A stretch of DNA of 64,000 bases from Tenacibaculum sp. MAR_2009_124 (GTDB lineage Bacteria > Bacteroidota > Bacteroidia > Flavobacteriales > Flavobacteriaceae): assembly GCF_900105455.1 (NCBI RefSeq), contig NZ_FNSF01000001.1, positions 439,001 through 503,000 on the forward strand, written 5' to 3'. Below, piece by piece: positions 46,305 to 54,970 of this stretch. A program made the translations under genes and the position numbers. Each line of letters begins with the position of its first letter. The first letter of the stretch is position 1. The notes beneath the pieces are model-generated. The model saw only the letters and a program-made list of their open reading frames with translations, was not told where the DNA came from and searched no databases.

Positions 46305-47174
46305 TTATTCAACTAATTTGTTTAACGTGTAGATAATTAAATTTTCTACTGTTTTCTTAGGGGTTTTACTAAAAGTTCCATTAGCTCTATTGGCAATAAT
46401 AGCATTCATTGAAGCAGCATTATGACCAAGTAATTTCGATAATCCATAAATGGCAGAAGTCTCCATTTCTAGATTAGTGATTTTATGTTCTTTAAATTTG
46501 AAACTATCAATTTTTTTGTTTAATTCGGCATCCTGTAATGGGAGTCTTAAAACTCTTCCTTGAGGTCCGTAAAAACCTCCAGCAGTTGCAGTGATTCCTA
46601 AATATACTTTATTCGAAAGAAGTCTTTTTTCGAGTAATGAACTATTCTTTATTACCAACGGAGTAGCTTTTTTTGAACTCCAACCTGTATGATTTATAAA
46701 TTCTTGTTCGATATCAGGATGACTAATAGCATCTACTTGATACGAATGTAGCATTCCATTTAAGTCTAAAGCATGAGAACTTAATAAAAAACTGTCGACA
46801 GGAATATTTGGTTGAAGAGAACCAGATGTACCGATTCGAACAATATTCAAGGCAGTATGATTTTCTTTTATTTGGCGTGTTTCTAAATTAATATTAACCA
46901 ATGCGTCGAGTTCATTTAACACAATGTCAATATTATCGGGACCTATCCCCGTAGATATGACCGAAAGTCTTTTTCCTTTGTAAGTTCCTGTAGTAGTTTT
47001 AAATTCTCGTTTCTGAGTACTGAATTCAATATGATCGAAATGGTTTGTTATTTTATCAACTCTATACTGATCACCTACAAAAATAATATCTGTAGCAATA
47101 TGCTCAGGTCTTAAATTTAAGTGATAAATACTTCCGTCTGAATTTAAAATGAGCTCAGAATGTTGTATAGTCAT
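46305..47174 (-). CDS. Nucleoside phosphorylase (uridine phosphorylase-like)
   Basis: Splits nucleosides with phosphate to base and (deoxy)ribose-1-phosphate. 289 residues. Seen: IIFVGDQYRVDKITNHFDHI (phosphate site), TGTYKGKRLSVISTGIGPDN, IVRIGTSGSLQPNIPVDS, and TNLEMETSAIYGLSKLLGHN with the conserved Met-Glu ligand of ribose. These are typical of the PNP_UDP_1 family in its uridine phosphorylase branch. Its stop is immediately followed by the next minus-strand gene. Confidence 0.9.
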   Translation of the reverse strand: MTIQHSELILNSDGSIYHLNLRPEHIATDIIFVGDQYRVDKITNHFDHIEFSTQKREFKTTTGTYKGKRLSVISTGIGPDNIDIVLNELDALVNINLETRQIKENHTALNIVRIGTSGSLQPNIPVDSFLLSSHALDLNGMLHSYQVDAISHPDIEQEFINHTGWSSKKATPLVIKNSSLLEKRLLSNKVYLGITATAGGFYGPQGRVLRLPLQDAELNKKIDSFKFKEHKITNLEMETSAIYGLSKLLGHNAASMNAIIANRANGTFSKTPKKTVENLIIYTLNKLVE

Positions 47175-48119
47175 TTACGATGTTATTTTAAGCAGCTTAT
47201 CCGTATCGTTTACGTATAAATAACTGTATTTTTTAGAACCGCCAAGATACGAAAAATCTGAACGTATTTGACCATAGAAATTAAGTTGGTTGTCCAACAC
47301 TTTTTTACCCTTTCTATTAAGCTTAACAGGACTAAATGATGAAAACAGTTTTTTCATGGTTTGCAACTTGTTAGCGTATTGCAAGTCACCAAAACCATAA
47401 AACCCTTGGTTTTTTAAAATTTCACCAATTAGCTGATTTTGATTTTCTAATTGTTGCTTATTGGCAATATCTAAAATTTGGTTTTCCAGCTTATTTAAAC
47501 CATTTTTAATAGAAGGGAATCTTTGCAGATGTGCTTTAATCGCTTCTTCTAAATAAACAAAAGGTGACATTGGGCTAAAATTATGAACTGTTTCCAGTCT
47601 TAAAGGACTATCAGAGCAATATAGTTGCCAAATATAATCAGCGTATTCAATATCATCTAGGGTAAGTTCAACTCTGTTTTTGTAGTGATTCAATAACTCT
47701 ACTTGCGTTAAATGCCCGAGGGCATGTAACCCTGTTTTATTTTTGAGAGTTCCACTGCAAACAAGGGAAATTTTCCTTCCTTTTCTATACCTCTTTAGCC
47801 AGCTAATAACTGCGACCATGTTTATTTGACAAAAAAGATCGTATTCAAACCAGAGTACAATTTCATTTTGTTGTTTTTGATTACAGAGGTTTCTGTATTC
47901 TTTTAAAGTATAATCAATAAAAGTTTTTTTGGTAGTTTTATAAGAAGACTTGAAAAAATCAAATCTTGTTTTCCAAAAATTTTCACTTCCTACATCAATA
48001 GTGGTTTTACCTTCACATAGCATTTCACGCCATGTGATGATTTCTCCATCAAAGTTTAAATTACTTAAAATTTGTGTAGTACTGTCTCCGTTTGTTATGT
48101 GTAATATTGAAGATGCCAT
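47175..48119 (-). CDS. DUF1835-domain protein
   Basis: 314 residues, cytoplasmic. The N-terminal 120 residues carry DUF1835 marks: ILHITNGDSTTQILSNLNFD, GEIITWREMLCEGKTTID and IVLWFEYDLFCQINMVAVIS. The C-terminal part contains SLVCSGTLKNKTGLHALGHL, a helical stretch and a winged-helix-like tail (LNKLENQILDIANKQQLENQ). Function of the family is unknown. First gene of the minus-strand run that continues with the nucleoside phosphorylase. Confidence 0.8.
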   Translation of the reverse strand: MASSILHITNGDSTTQILSNLNFDGEIITWREMLCEGKTTIDVGSENFWKTRFDFFKSSYKTTKKTFIDYTLKEYRNLCNQKQQNEIVLWFEYDLFCQINMVAVISWLKRYRKGRKISLVCSGTLKNKTGLHALGHLTQVELLNHYKNRVELTLDDIEYADYIWQLYCSDSPLRLETVHNFSPMSPFVYLEEAIKAHLQRFPSIKNGLNKLENQILDIANKQQLENQNQLIGEILKNQGFYGFGDLQYANKLQTMKKLFSSFSPVKLNRKGKKVLDNQLNFYGQIRSDFSYLGGSKKYSYLYVNDTDKLLKITS

Positions 48120-48237
48120 ATTTTTGGGGATAATTGGTGATTTCTTAATGTAATGATTAAAACGCTACTTTATTGTTAGTATTGTCTGTTTTCAATTGTA
48201 AATACTTTGTAATATTAAAACAAAATTTATAAAAACA

Positions 48238-48267
48238 AAAATGCTAGGAACAATTTCCTAGCATTTT
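48238..48267 (-). terminator. Terminator after the SUI1 gene
   Basis: Perfect 13-base stem AAAATGCTAGGAA (48238-48250) with TTCCTAGCATTTT (48255-48267), four-base loop, T-run on both strands. It ends the minus-strand pair SUI1 / oxygenase. Confidence 0.9.
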
Positions 48268-48275
48268 TAACTTTT

Positions 48276-48599
48276 TTAGCCTCCAACTCTTTTTACATTA
48301 AATCCTTTTTCTTTAAGAATTTCCATGATTTTATCTCTATAATCTCCTTGAATAATGATGGTGTCATTTTTAAAACTACCTCCAACACTTAATTTGGTTT
48401 TTATTTCTTTCGCTAGTTTTTTAAAGTCGCTTGTAGCTCCGTTATAACCATCAATTATTGTAATAGGTTTCCCTTTACGCTTTTCATATTTACAGAGAAT
48501 AGGATCATCCTGTAGCCATATTTCAGGCTTTTCTTCTTTTTGTTTTTCCTCAAACTGATGATCTGGAAAAAGGTTTTTAAGTTGATCTTGTATGTCCAT
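48276..48599 (-). CDS. SUI1/YciH-type translation initiation factor
   Basis: 107-residue protein of the eIF1/SUI1 family, seen in bacteria as YciH. Seen: KGKPITIIDGYNGATSDFKK, LAKEIKTKLSVGGSFKNDTI (the GG loop that contacts the ribosome), and IIIQGDYRDKIMEILKEKGF. A short acidic N-terminal extension precedes it. Acts on translation initiation fidelity. One base downstream of the oxygenase stop; ends at a terminator. Confidence 0.93.
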   Translation of the reverse strand: MDIQDQLKNLFPDHQFEEKQKEEKPEIWLQDDPILCKYEKRKGKPITIIDGYNGATSDFKKLAKEIKTKLSVGGSFKNDTIIIQGDYRDKIMEILKEKGFNVKRVGG

Positions 48600-48600
48600 T

Positions 48601-49548
48601 TTATTTAATAAGGCCTAATTCTTTTAGACGTTCGTTTAAAAATTCTCCAGCGGTTGTATCTTCAAATTTCTTTGGATTGTTTTCATTGATACAGTTTTCC
48701 AATACATCTAATTTCATTTCTGATATCGGATGCATAAAAAATGGAATTGAATATCTTGAAGTACCCCAAAGTTCTTTTGGAGGATTTACAACACGATGAA
48801 TAGTAGATTTTAATTTGTTGTTACTATGACGAGATAACATATCACCAACGTTAATCATAAGTTCATCGGGTTGGGCAATGGCATCAATCCACGTTCCTTC
48901 ATGGTTTTGAACTTGAAGTCCTTTACCATGGGCTCCCATTAATAAAGTAATCAAATTAATATCTCCATGAGCTGCTGCTCTTACTGCTCCTTTAGGTTCT
49001 TTTTCAATAGGAGGGTAGTGTATAGGACGTAGAATACTATTTCCATTTTTAATGTATTGGTCAAAGTAAGTTTCATCTAAATTTAAATGTAAAGCCAACG
49101 CTCTTAGCACAAACTTTGCCGTTTTTTCAAGCATTTTATACGTTTGCTTTCCTACCTCATTAAATTTTACTAATTCTTCTACAAGTACATTTTTCGGATA
49201 TATTGCGTCAAGTTCAGCGTTGTCTTCAACATACTGACCAAAATGCCAAAACTCCTTTAAATCGCCTTCTTTTTTTCCTTTTGCAGATTCTTTTCCAAAA
49301 GAAACATAACCTCTTTGTCCTCCAATACCAGGGATTTCATACTTCTGCTTTACATCAACAGGTAATTCAAAAAACTTTTTAATCTCGTCATATAAGTCAT
49401 CTACTAATTGTTCCCCTAAAAAATGACCCTTTAAGGCTACAAAACCTATATTTTCATAGGCATTTCCAATTTCATTAATGAACTTTTGTTTGCGTTCTTC
49501 ATCTTCTGATAGAAAGTCCTCTAAATTTACACTTGGAATTTTATTCAT
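48601..49548 (-). CDS. 2-oxoglutarate/Fe(II) oxygenase, isopenicillin N synthase-like
   Basis: 315 residues. N-terminal DIOX_N-type half (PSVNLEDFLSEDEERKQKF, NIGFVALKGHF-like), then the catalytic jelly roll with AAAHGDINLITLLMGAHGKG (H-x-D), LMINVGDMLSRHSNNKLKST and IHRVVNPP (distal His), and a RYSIPFFMHP arginine for the oxoglutarate. The full HxD...H triad is present. Substrate unknown; common in Bacteroidota next to a SUI1 gene, where it may be a housekeeping enzyme. Confidence 0.9.
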   Translation of the reverse strand: MNKIPSVNLEDFLSEDEERKQKFINEIGNAYENIGFVALKGHFLGEQLVDDLYDEIKKFFELPVDVKQKYEIPGIGGQRGYVSFGKESAKGKKEGDLKEFWHFGQYVEDNAELDAIYPKNVLVEELVKFNEVGKQTYKMLEKTAKFVLRALALHLNLDETYFDQYIKNGNSILRPIHYPPIEKEPKGAVRAAAHGDINLITLLMGAHGKGLQVQNHEGTWIDAIAQPDELMINVGDMLSRHSNNKLKSTIHRVVNPPKELWGTSRYSIPFFMHPISEMKLDVLENCINENNPKKFEDTTAGEFLNERLKELGLIK

Positions 49549-49609
49549 TGTTAATAAGTTTTTACGTAATACTTGGTAAATGTAGTTAAATCAAGTGTAT
49601 GTAGGAAAA

Positions 49610-50347
49610 TTACTTATTAACAAATGGTATAAGGTATGATATTGTATAAAAAAAGCCAAAACCAGTATTACTTTCGAAAATTCTATTGAAACCAGGGCTA
49701 TATAGACTTTTAAATCCTGTCTGATCGTCAATACTTATGAGTATCTTATAAGAGAAACCAGCTCCAATAAACAGATTTTTCATTGTTTCAACTTTCATTC
49801 CTATCTGGATTTCAGCCCAGTGTGCCATTAGCCCAGTTTCCTTTTGCGGAGTAGTAATGGTATTTGATGGGAAGTATGCTGTTGTATTATCGCTTCCTGG
49901 TAAAGAAGAAGTTCCAAGGGTTGTATTTGGAGTGTAGCTGTCTAAGGAATGGTCAAATAAGGCAAAACCATAACGACCACCGATGAATATTTCATTATTC
50001 ATGTCTAGCCAATTTTTATAGGCATTGTAGTTTGCTCCAATTCGAATAAAACTTCCCTGAGAAGTTGATGTGGTAAAATCTTCAAAAGTAGTTTCTTTTT
50101 CATATCCTAACTCAGTGGCTAGGTACCAGTTTTTGGTAATTCTATAATCTCCAACAAGTTCTAATCCACTATAACTTTTATCGAATAAAGACAAAACGGG
50201 TCTACTAATGTCGGCTCCAATTCTTAAACCATATCCAGTTTTGTACGTAATACTATCTTTTACTGATTCTTGGGTTGTCTTTTTTTGACTATAGGAATTG
50301 AATGATATAACCAAAACAATAATAGAACTAATGAAAAATTTGCACAT
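49610..50347 (-). CDS. Outer-membrane beta-barrel protein (DUF6048-like)
   Basis: 245 residues with a signal peptide (FFISSIIVLVISFNSYSQ). The mature part is made of alternating strands with Gly/Tyr/Phe: GYGLRIGADISRPVLSLFDK, SGLELVGDYRITKNWYLATE, LFIGAGFSYKILISIDDQTG, and a C-terminal aromatic strand (TGFGFFYTISYLIPF). Sits 3' of the lipoprotein gene with which it overlaps by 20 bases and of the RlmD gene, an arrangement known in Flavobacteriaceae (DUF6048/DUF6452/RlmD). Confidence 0.8.
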   Translation of the reverse strand: MCKFFISSIIVLVISFNSYSQKKTTQESVKDSITYKTGYGLRIGADISRPVLSLFDKSYSGLELVGDYRITKNWYLATELGYEKETTFEDFTTSTSQGSFIRIGANYNAYKNWLDMNNEIFIGGRYGFALFDHSLDSYTPNTTLGTSSLPGSDNTTAYFPSNTITTPQKETGLMAHWAEIQIGMKVETMKNLFIGAGFSYKILISIDDQTGFKSLYSPGFNRIFESNTGFGFFYTISYLIPFVNK

Positions 50348-50810
50348 GAGATTGAATTTGGTGGTTAATTTCTGTAATGGTATTGCTTGATAAGCTATCG
50401 ATCCATGATTGAGAAACTGTTAATGTAACATCTTCATAAACATATCTAAAACCACATGATCGTGAAATATAATCTTCTTTTGGAGTATAGGTTATTGTTA
50501 GCGTATCCACTTTATTATCGGCCAGATTTCCAGTTGCGTCATTCATCTTTAAAAGATATACCGTTTCGGAAGCTAGTCCATTTAAAGGTATAGCAATAGA
50601 GTCAAGTGTTGCATTAGTAATAAGACTATCGGTTTTACTTTGGGCGATTATCGATAAGCGAGACACACTTTTTACTGCAGTAATATCATTTTTATCATAA
50701 AAACGAATTACTAAATTAGGTGTTACTGGATTTGTTGTACAAAAATCGTCTTTTTCACAAGCGTTAAAAGCAAACAAACAAAGTAACAAAATGCCAAAAC
50801 ATTTTTTCAT
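50328..50810 (-). CDS. Lipoprotein (DUF6452-like)
   Basis: 160 residues with lipobox FNAC at residue 18 (MKKCFGILLLCLFAFNACEK). Mature part starts DDFCTTNPVTPNLVIRFYDK and continues as a beta sandwich: VSRLSIIAQSKTDSLITNAT, TYTPKEDYISRSCGFRYVYE. This is the composition of the DUF6452 family. It overlaps the barrel gene by 20 bases, so the two are co-translated and probably work together in the outer membrane. Confidence 0.8.
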   Translation of the reverse strand: MKKCFGILLLCLFAFNACEKDDFCTTNPVTPNLVIRFYDKNDITAVKSVSRLSIIAQSKTDSLITNATLDSIAIPLNGLASETVYLLKMNDATGNLADNKVDTLTITYTPKEDYISRSCGFRYVYEDVTLTVSQSWIDSLSSNTITEINHQIQSHVQIFH

Positions 50811-50885
50811 TTATCCAAAATTTTGCGTCGCATTAAAATTGCTTAATGCTATTATTTACTTCCCAAGCAAAGGGAATTGATTAAT

Positions 50886-52337
50886 TTATTTTTCAAATAG
50901 CACCACAGTTTCAATATGAGATGTATGCGGAAACTGATCTACCAAACTTATCTTTTTTATTTGATATCCAGCATTAACTAACTCTTCAGTATCTCGAGCC
51001 TGAGTCGCTGGATTACAAGATACATAAACCATTCTATCTGCTCTTAAATTTATGATTTTTTTAAGTGTTTTTGGTGCTATTCCTGCTCTCGCGGGATCTA
51101 AAATAATGGTTCTAATCTTGTTTTTATATTGAGGGTGCTCTAATAAAAATTTGCCCACGTCTGCAGCATAAAACTCAACTCCTTCAATATTATTGCGTTT
51201 GGCATTTTTTCTAGCATCTTTAATTGCCGAATGCACTATGTCTACCCCTATAATTTTGGTGTTTTCAGATTTATCAGCAATAATTTGACCAATGGTACCA
51301 GTACCGCAAAATAAATCCATTACTACCGTATTGTCAATAGCGCTTTTATTCTCTAGTGCATAATCAACAACTTTCGCATATAATTTTTCAGCAGATTTGG
51401 GGTTCGTTTGAAAAAAGCTTTTCATGCTTATTTCAAAATTTAGTTGAAGTAATTGCTCAACAATTTTTTCATTACCATAAACAAGATTGATACTTCCCGA
51501 TGTAGCAATGGTTCTATCACCAGTTTCGTCATTGATAGTATGTAAAAGACCAGCAACTCTTTCTCCGAATAACTCTACTAAAAATTGAGCAAATTTATTT
51601 AAGTCGAATTTTGGTAAGTCACCAGATGTCGTCACCAAATTAAAAAGTAATTGATTGGTTTTGTACGATTTTCTTACTACGAAATAACGAAAAAAACCTT
51701 TTTTCCCAGGAGCATGCCAAGGTGCTAAGTTTGTGTCTTTACAATACTCTTTTATCTTGTGCAGGTTGTTTTCAAAATCAGCATCAAACAAGCCACTATC
51801 TTTATTTAGATTTTCGCCCATCCACCAAGTTCCTCTTCTTTTAAACCCTAAAGTGAACTCATCGACGTCTGTTTTGTTTTTAGAATCATATCCAATAGCT
51901 GAAAAGCTATACTCCATTTTATTTCTGTAATGAAATGAATTAGGAGAAGAAACAAACTCATCAAATAAGTCTTCAATATGATCAACTTTACCAATTTTTT
52001 TAAACAGGCTCATGGTACTGTTGTATTTGTACTCATGCTGTTTTTCAATAGGAAGATTTATGTAAGGCGCTCCAGGAATTTCTTGATATGGAGAAGTAAT
52101 TTCATTTTCAGAGCGTTTAAGAACCTCTATAAGTTTACATTCAGCATATTGTTTTTTAGATTTATCTACTCTAGCTTTTACAAGTTGACCAGGAAGTGTA
52201 TTTGGTACAAAAACCACGAACTCTCCTAATTCAGATCTAATTCTTCCGATACCTTTTCCTCCAAAGGCGTAATCTTCAATTAAGATTTCTATAATCTCAC
52301 CTCTTTTTACAAACTTATTGCGTTCTCTTCTTGGCAT
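50886..52337 (-). CDS. rlmD: 23S rRNA (uracil-C5) methyltransferase, RlmD-type
   Basis: Methylates a uracil of 23S rRNA. 483 residues. N-terminal TRAM domain (residues about 10-70, GEIIEILIEDYAFGGKGIGR), catalytic core with SFFQTNPKSAEKLY, the SAM motif VVMDLFCGTGTIGQII, LDPARAGI, and VYVSCNPATQARDTEELV with the nucleophile Cys. The four iron-sulfur Cys of Escherichia coli RlmD are not evident. First gene of an operon with the lipoprotein and barrel genes. Confidence 0.93.
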   Translation of the reverse strand: MPRRERNKFVKRGEIIEILIEDYAFGGKGIGRIRSELGEFVVFVPNTLPGQLVKARVDKSKKQYAECKLIEVLKRSENEITSPYQEIPGAPYINLPIEKQHEYKYNSTMSLFKKIGKVDHIEDLFDEFVSSPNSFHYRNKMEYSFSAIGYDSKNKTDVDEFTLGFKRRGTWWMGENLNKDSGLFDADFENNLHKIKEYCKDTNLAPWHAPGKKGFFRYFVVRKSYKTNQLLFNLVTTSGDLPKFDLNKFAQFLVELFGERVAGLLHTINDETGDRTIATSGSINLVYGNEKIVEQLLQLNFEISMKSFFQTNPKSAEKLYAKVVDYALENKSAIDNTVVMDLFCGTGTIGQIIADKSENTKIIGVDIVHSAIKDARKNAKRNNIEGVEFYAADVGKFLLEHPQYKNKIRTIILDPARAGIAPKTLKKIINLRADRMVYVSCNPATQARDTEELVNAGYQIKKISLVDQFPHTSHIETVVLFEK

Positions 52338-52551
52338 AATCTTCAGCGTATGTTTTTTGTTATGAAAATATTTCCTCTAATGAATCTTAGATTTATAGTT
52401 ACCTTTCCTATTGTTAATTTTATAAAAGAATTAACGGATTGCAAAATTAGGAAAAGATATGGTTAGTAGAACTATAGAAAAGCGCAATAAATTTATTTGC
52501 AGAATAAATGAACCTTTTACAAAATATTCCGTCTACTAAGTGTAGGAAATT

Positions 52552-53103
52552 ATGAAGAAAAGAAATAAAAAAGAAGATTCATATTTAGTTAAAGCATGTC
52601 TTTTAGGAGATGAAAAAGCAACGGTTAAACTTGTTAAAAAATGGCATTTAGTATTTTGTAAAGTAGCTTATACCTATACAAAAGATAGAGATGTAGCAAA
52701 AGATATAGCTCAAGAAAGTTGGAGTAAAATTTTAACGAAATTAGACAGTATAAAAGATTCTGAAAAATTTGAGAGTTGGGCATTATCTATTGTGAAGAGC
52801 AAAACTATTGATTATTTGCGGTCCGATAAGCGTAAAAAAGAACTGCTTACTAAGTATTATATTGAAAATAGTAATATTAAAAGGGAAACAGAAAATGTCG
52901 GAGAAAACTATAGACAGATTTTAAAAAAGGAAATAGAAAGTTTAAGTGAAGGACAAAAAGCAGTAATTAAGTTGTATTATATTCAAGAGTATTCTTTAAA
53001 AGAAATTAGTGCCATATTAAAAATATCAGTTGGAACCGCGAAGTCAAGAATGTTTCACGCTAGAGAACGATTAAAAAAAATAATTTTAAACAGTAAATTA
53101 TGA
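52552..53103 (+). CDS. ECF-type RNA polymerase sigma factor
   Basis: 183 residues. Region 2: VFCKVAYTYTKDRDVAKDIA then QESWSKILTKLDSIKDSEKF, region 2.4-like SWALSIVKSKTIDYLRSD; region 4: LSEGQKAVIKLYYIQEYSLK and EISAILKISVGTAKSRMFHA, the helix-turn-helix that reads the -35. Typical extracytoplasmic-function size and layout. Its TGA overlaps the ATG of a small membrane protein (ATGA at 53100), which is the usual place for an anti-sigma or sensor partner. Confidence 0.93.
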   Translation: MKKRNKKEDSYLVKACLLGDEKATVKLVKKWHLVFCKVAYTYTKDRDVAKDIAQESWSKILTKLDSIKDSEKFESWALSIVKSKTIDYLRSDKRKKELLTKYYIENSNIKRETENVGENYRQILKKEIESLSEGQKAVIKLYYIQEYSLKEISAILKISVGTAKSRMFHARERLKKIILNSKL

Positions 53104-53483
53104 AAGATATAGAGGAAATAGATAAGCTTATAAAAGAAACTCTTTCGGAGGAGGAAGCTAAGTTTTATGAAGAACTAGATGAACAAAATGTTTTTCAAAT
53201 GATTCAAGGTTTATTTAAAGGTAAAAATAAATGGATTATGGTATTAATGAATATAATGACCGTGGTGTTTTTCGTTTTTTTTATGTATTGTTTGATTCAG
53301 TTTTTTCAGGCAGAAGAAATTAAAGAGTTGATAAAATGGGCTGGAGGTTCTATTATATTTTTGCTCGGTGTTAGCATGTTGAAGATTTTTGCATGGCTCC
53401 AGATGGATAAAAATGCGGTTTTACGTGAAATAAAGCGTTTGGAGATTCAAATTTCATCGATATCTTCTAAAATCTCCAGTTAA
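53100..53483 (+). CDS. Small membrane protein coupled to the sigma factor (DUF6768-like)
   Basis: 127 residues, two transmembrane helices (WIMVLMNIMTVVFFVFFMYC and WAGGSIIFLLGVSMLKIF). N-terminus starts IEEIDKLIKETLSEEEAKFY, which matches a family seen in Bacteroidota next to ECF sigma genes. The C-terminal KRLEIQISSISSKISS helix could be cytoplasmic. A direct anti-sigma role is plausible from the coupling but no anti-sigma motif (ZAS) is visible. Confidence 0.75.
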   Translation: MKDIEEIDKLIKETLSEEEAKFYEELDEQNVFQMIQGLFKGKNKWIMVLMNIMTVVFFVFFMYCLIQFFQAEEIKELIKWAGGSIIFLLGVSMLKIFAWLQMDKNAVLREIKRLEIQISSISSKISS

Positions 53484-53512
53484 GATTTTAATGAGCAAGT
53501 AATATTTAGTAA

Positions 53513-53621
53513 TTTGCGCTCCTCTAGGGATGATTTCTCTCCCACGCTGCTTTTTCGAGCCTTCGGAAAAATAAAGGTACAGTAGGAATCGTTATTTTAT
53601 CAATTTTTAAAAATTACGAAA
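53513..53621 (+). promoter_or_regulatory. Structured GC-richer leader before ornithine aminotransferase
   Basis: After AT-rich sequence with a possible -7-like TAATTTG (about 53507-53513), the leader is much richer in G and C. A hairpin at 53551-53571 pairs TTTTTCGA with TCGGAAAAA (one bulged G); a second stem GGGA/TCCC lies at 53527-53543. This may be an untranslated leader with a regulatory fold (arginine/ornithine-responsive or attenuation); the class is not recognised. Confidence 0.4.
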
Positions 53622-54866
53622 ATGGCTGTTTTAGAACATTTAACTTCACAGCAAGCAATTGATTTAGAAAACAAGTACGGAGCACATAATTATCACCCAT
53701 TACCAGTGGTATTGAGTAAGGGCGAAGGTGTGTATGTATGGGATGTAGAAGGGAAGAAGTATTATGATTTTCTTTCGGCATATTCTGCTGTTAATCAAGG
53801 GCATTGTCATCCTAAAATTGTGGATGCTATGGTGAATCAAGCGAAGACTTTAACTTTAACATCACGTGCTTTTTATAATGACATGTTGGGTCGTTATGAA
53901 AAGTTTGCTACTGAATACTTTGGTTTTGATAAACTGTTACCTATGAATACTGGTGCAGAGGCTGTTGAAACGGCATTGAAAATCTGTAGAAAATGGGCTT
54001 ATGAAGTAAAAGGTATTGCGGAAAATGAAGCGGAGATTATTGTTTGTGAAAACAATTTTCATGGTAGAACAACTACCATTATTTCCTTTTCGAATGATCC
54101 AGTTGCTCGTGAAAACTTTGGTCCGTTTACAAATGGGTTTATTAAAGTGGAATACGATAACTTAAAGGCGTTAGAAGTAGCTTTAGAGAATAATAAGAAT
54201 GTTGCAGGGTTTATGGCTGAACCTATTCAAGGTGAAGCTGGAGTATATGTTCCTTCAGAGGGGTATTTAGCTGCTGCAAAAGCATTATGTGAAAAGTATA
54301 ATGTGTTGTTTATTGCTGATGAAGTGCAAACGGGAATTGCTCGTACTGGTAAATTACTAGCTGTACAACATGAAAACGTTCAACCAGATGTTTTAATTTT
54401 AGGTAAAGCATTAAGTGGAGGAGCTTATCCTGTTTCTGCAGTATTAGCGAACGATAACATTATGAATGTTATCAAACCAGGAAATCATGGTTCTACTTTT
54501 GGAGGTAATCCAGTAGCAGCGGCTGTTGCTATTGCTGCTCTTGAGGTAGTAAAAGAAGAAAAATTAGACGAGAATGCTGAGCGTTTAGGAAAGATATTCA
54601 GAGAGGAATTAACGAAGTTTTCTGAAGAAAACGAATTGGTTACTTTAGTTCGTGGTAAAGGATTATTAAATGCTGTTGTTATTAACGACACAGAAGATAG
54701 TGATACTGCTTGGAATATCTGTATGAAATTACGCGATAATGGTTTATTGGCAAAACCTACACATGGTAATATTATCCGTTTTGCGCCGCCTTTAGTAATG
54801 AATGAAGAGCAATTAAGAGATTGTATTGATATTATTAAAAAGACTATTACTGAGTTTACGAAATAG
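53622..54866 (+). CDS. rocD: Ornithine aminotransferase
   Basis: Converts ornithine and 2-oxoglutarate to glutamate semialdehyde and glutamate, in arginine catabolism and proline synthesis. 414 residues, class III PLP enzyme. Seen: [57 protein letters not shown] (PLP phosphate), [32 protein letters not shown] (Asp for the pyridine N), and [18 protein letters not shown] with the Schiff-base Lys. Followed by a strong terminator. An IS element inserted right after that terminator. Confidence 0.96.
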   Translation: MAVLEHLTSQQAIDLENKYGAHNYHPLPVVLSKGEGVYVWDVEGKKYYDFLSAYSAVNQGHCHPKIVDAMVNQAKTLTLTSRAFYNDMLGRYEKFATEYFGFDKLLPMNTGAEAVETALKICRKWAYEVKGIAENEAEIIVCENNFHGRTTTIISFSNDPVARENFGPFTNGFIKVEYDNLKALEVALENNKNVAGFMAEPIQGEAGVYVPSEGYLAAAKALCEKYNVLFIADEVQTGIARTGKLLAVQHENVQPDVLILGKALSGGAYPVSAVLANDNIMNVIKPGNHGSTFGGNPVAAAVAIAALEVVKEEKLDENAERLGKIFREELTKFSEENELVTLVRGKGLLNAVVINDTEDSDTAWNICMKLRDNGLLAKPTHGNIIRFAPPLVMNEEQLRDCIDIIKKTITEFTK

Positions 54867-54887
54867 TTTTAAAATATATAAATTAAA

Positions 54888-54920
54888 CAGGGCATTGATT
54901 TTCATCAATGCCCTGTTTTT
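54888..54920 (+). terminator. rocD terminator (also the IS insertion target)
   Basis: Twelve-base perfect stem CAGGGCATTGAT (54888-54899) with ATCAATGCCCTG (54904-54915) and a T5 tract. It follows rocD. Before the IS came in it probably also served gapA, which runs toward it from the right. Confidence 0.93.
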
Positions 54921-54921
54921 A
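54914..54921. repeat. Left copy of the 8-bp target duplication of the IS
   Basis: TGTTTTTA at 54914-54921 recurs exactly at 56262-56269 on the other side of the element. Eight bases is the size expected for IS256-family insertions. The target is the 3' part of the terminator stem and T-tract. Confidence 0.85.
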
Positions 54922-54970
54922 GACACTATCCTAAAAAGTGTGTAAGTTCAAAATATCAGGGTTAGGTTAT

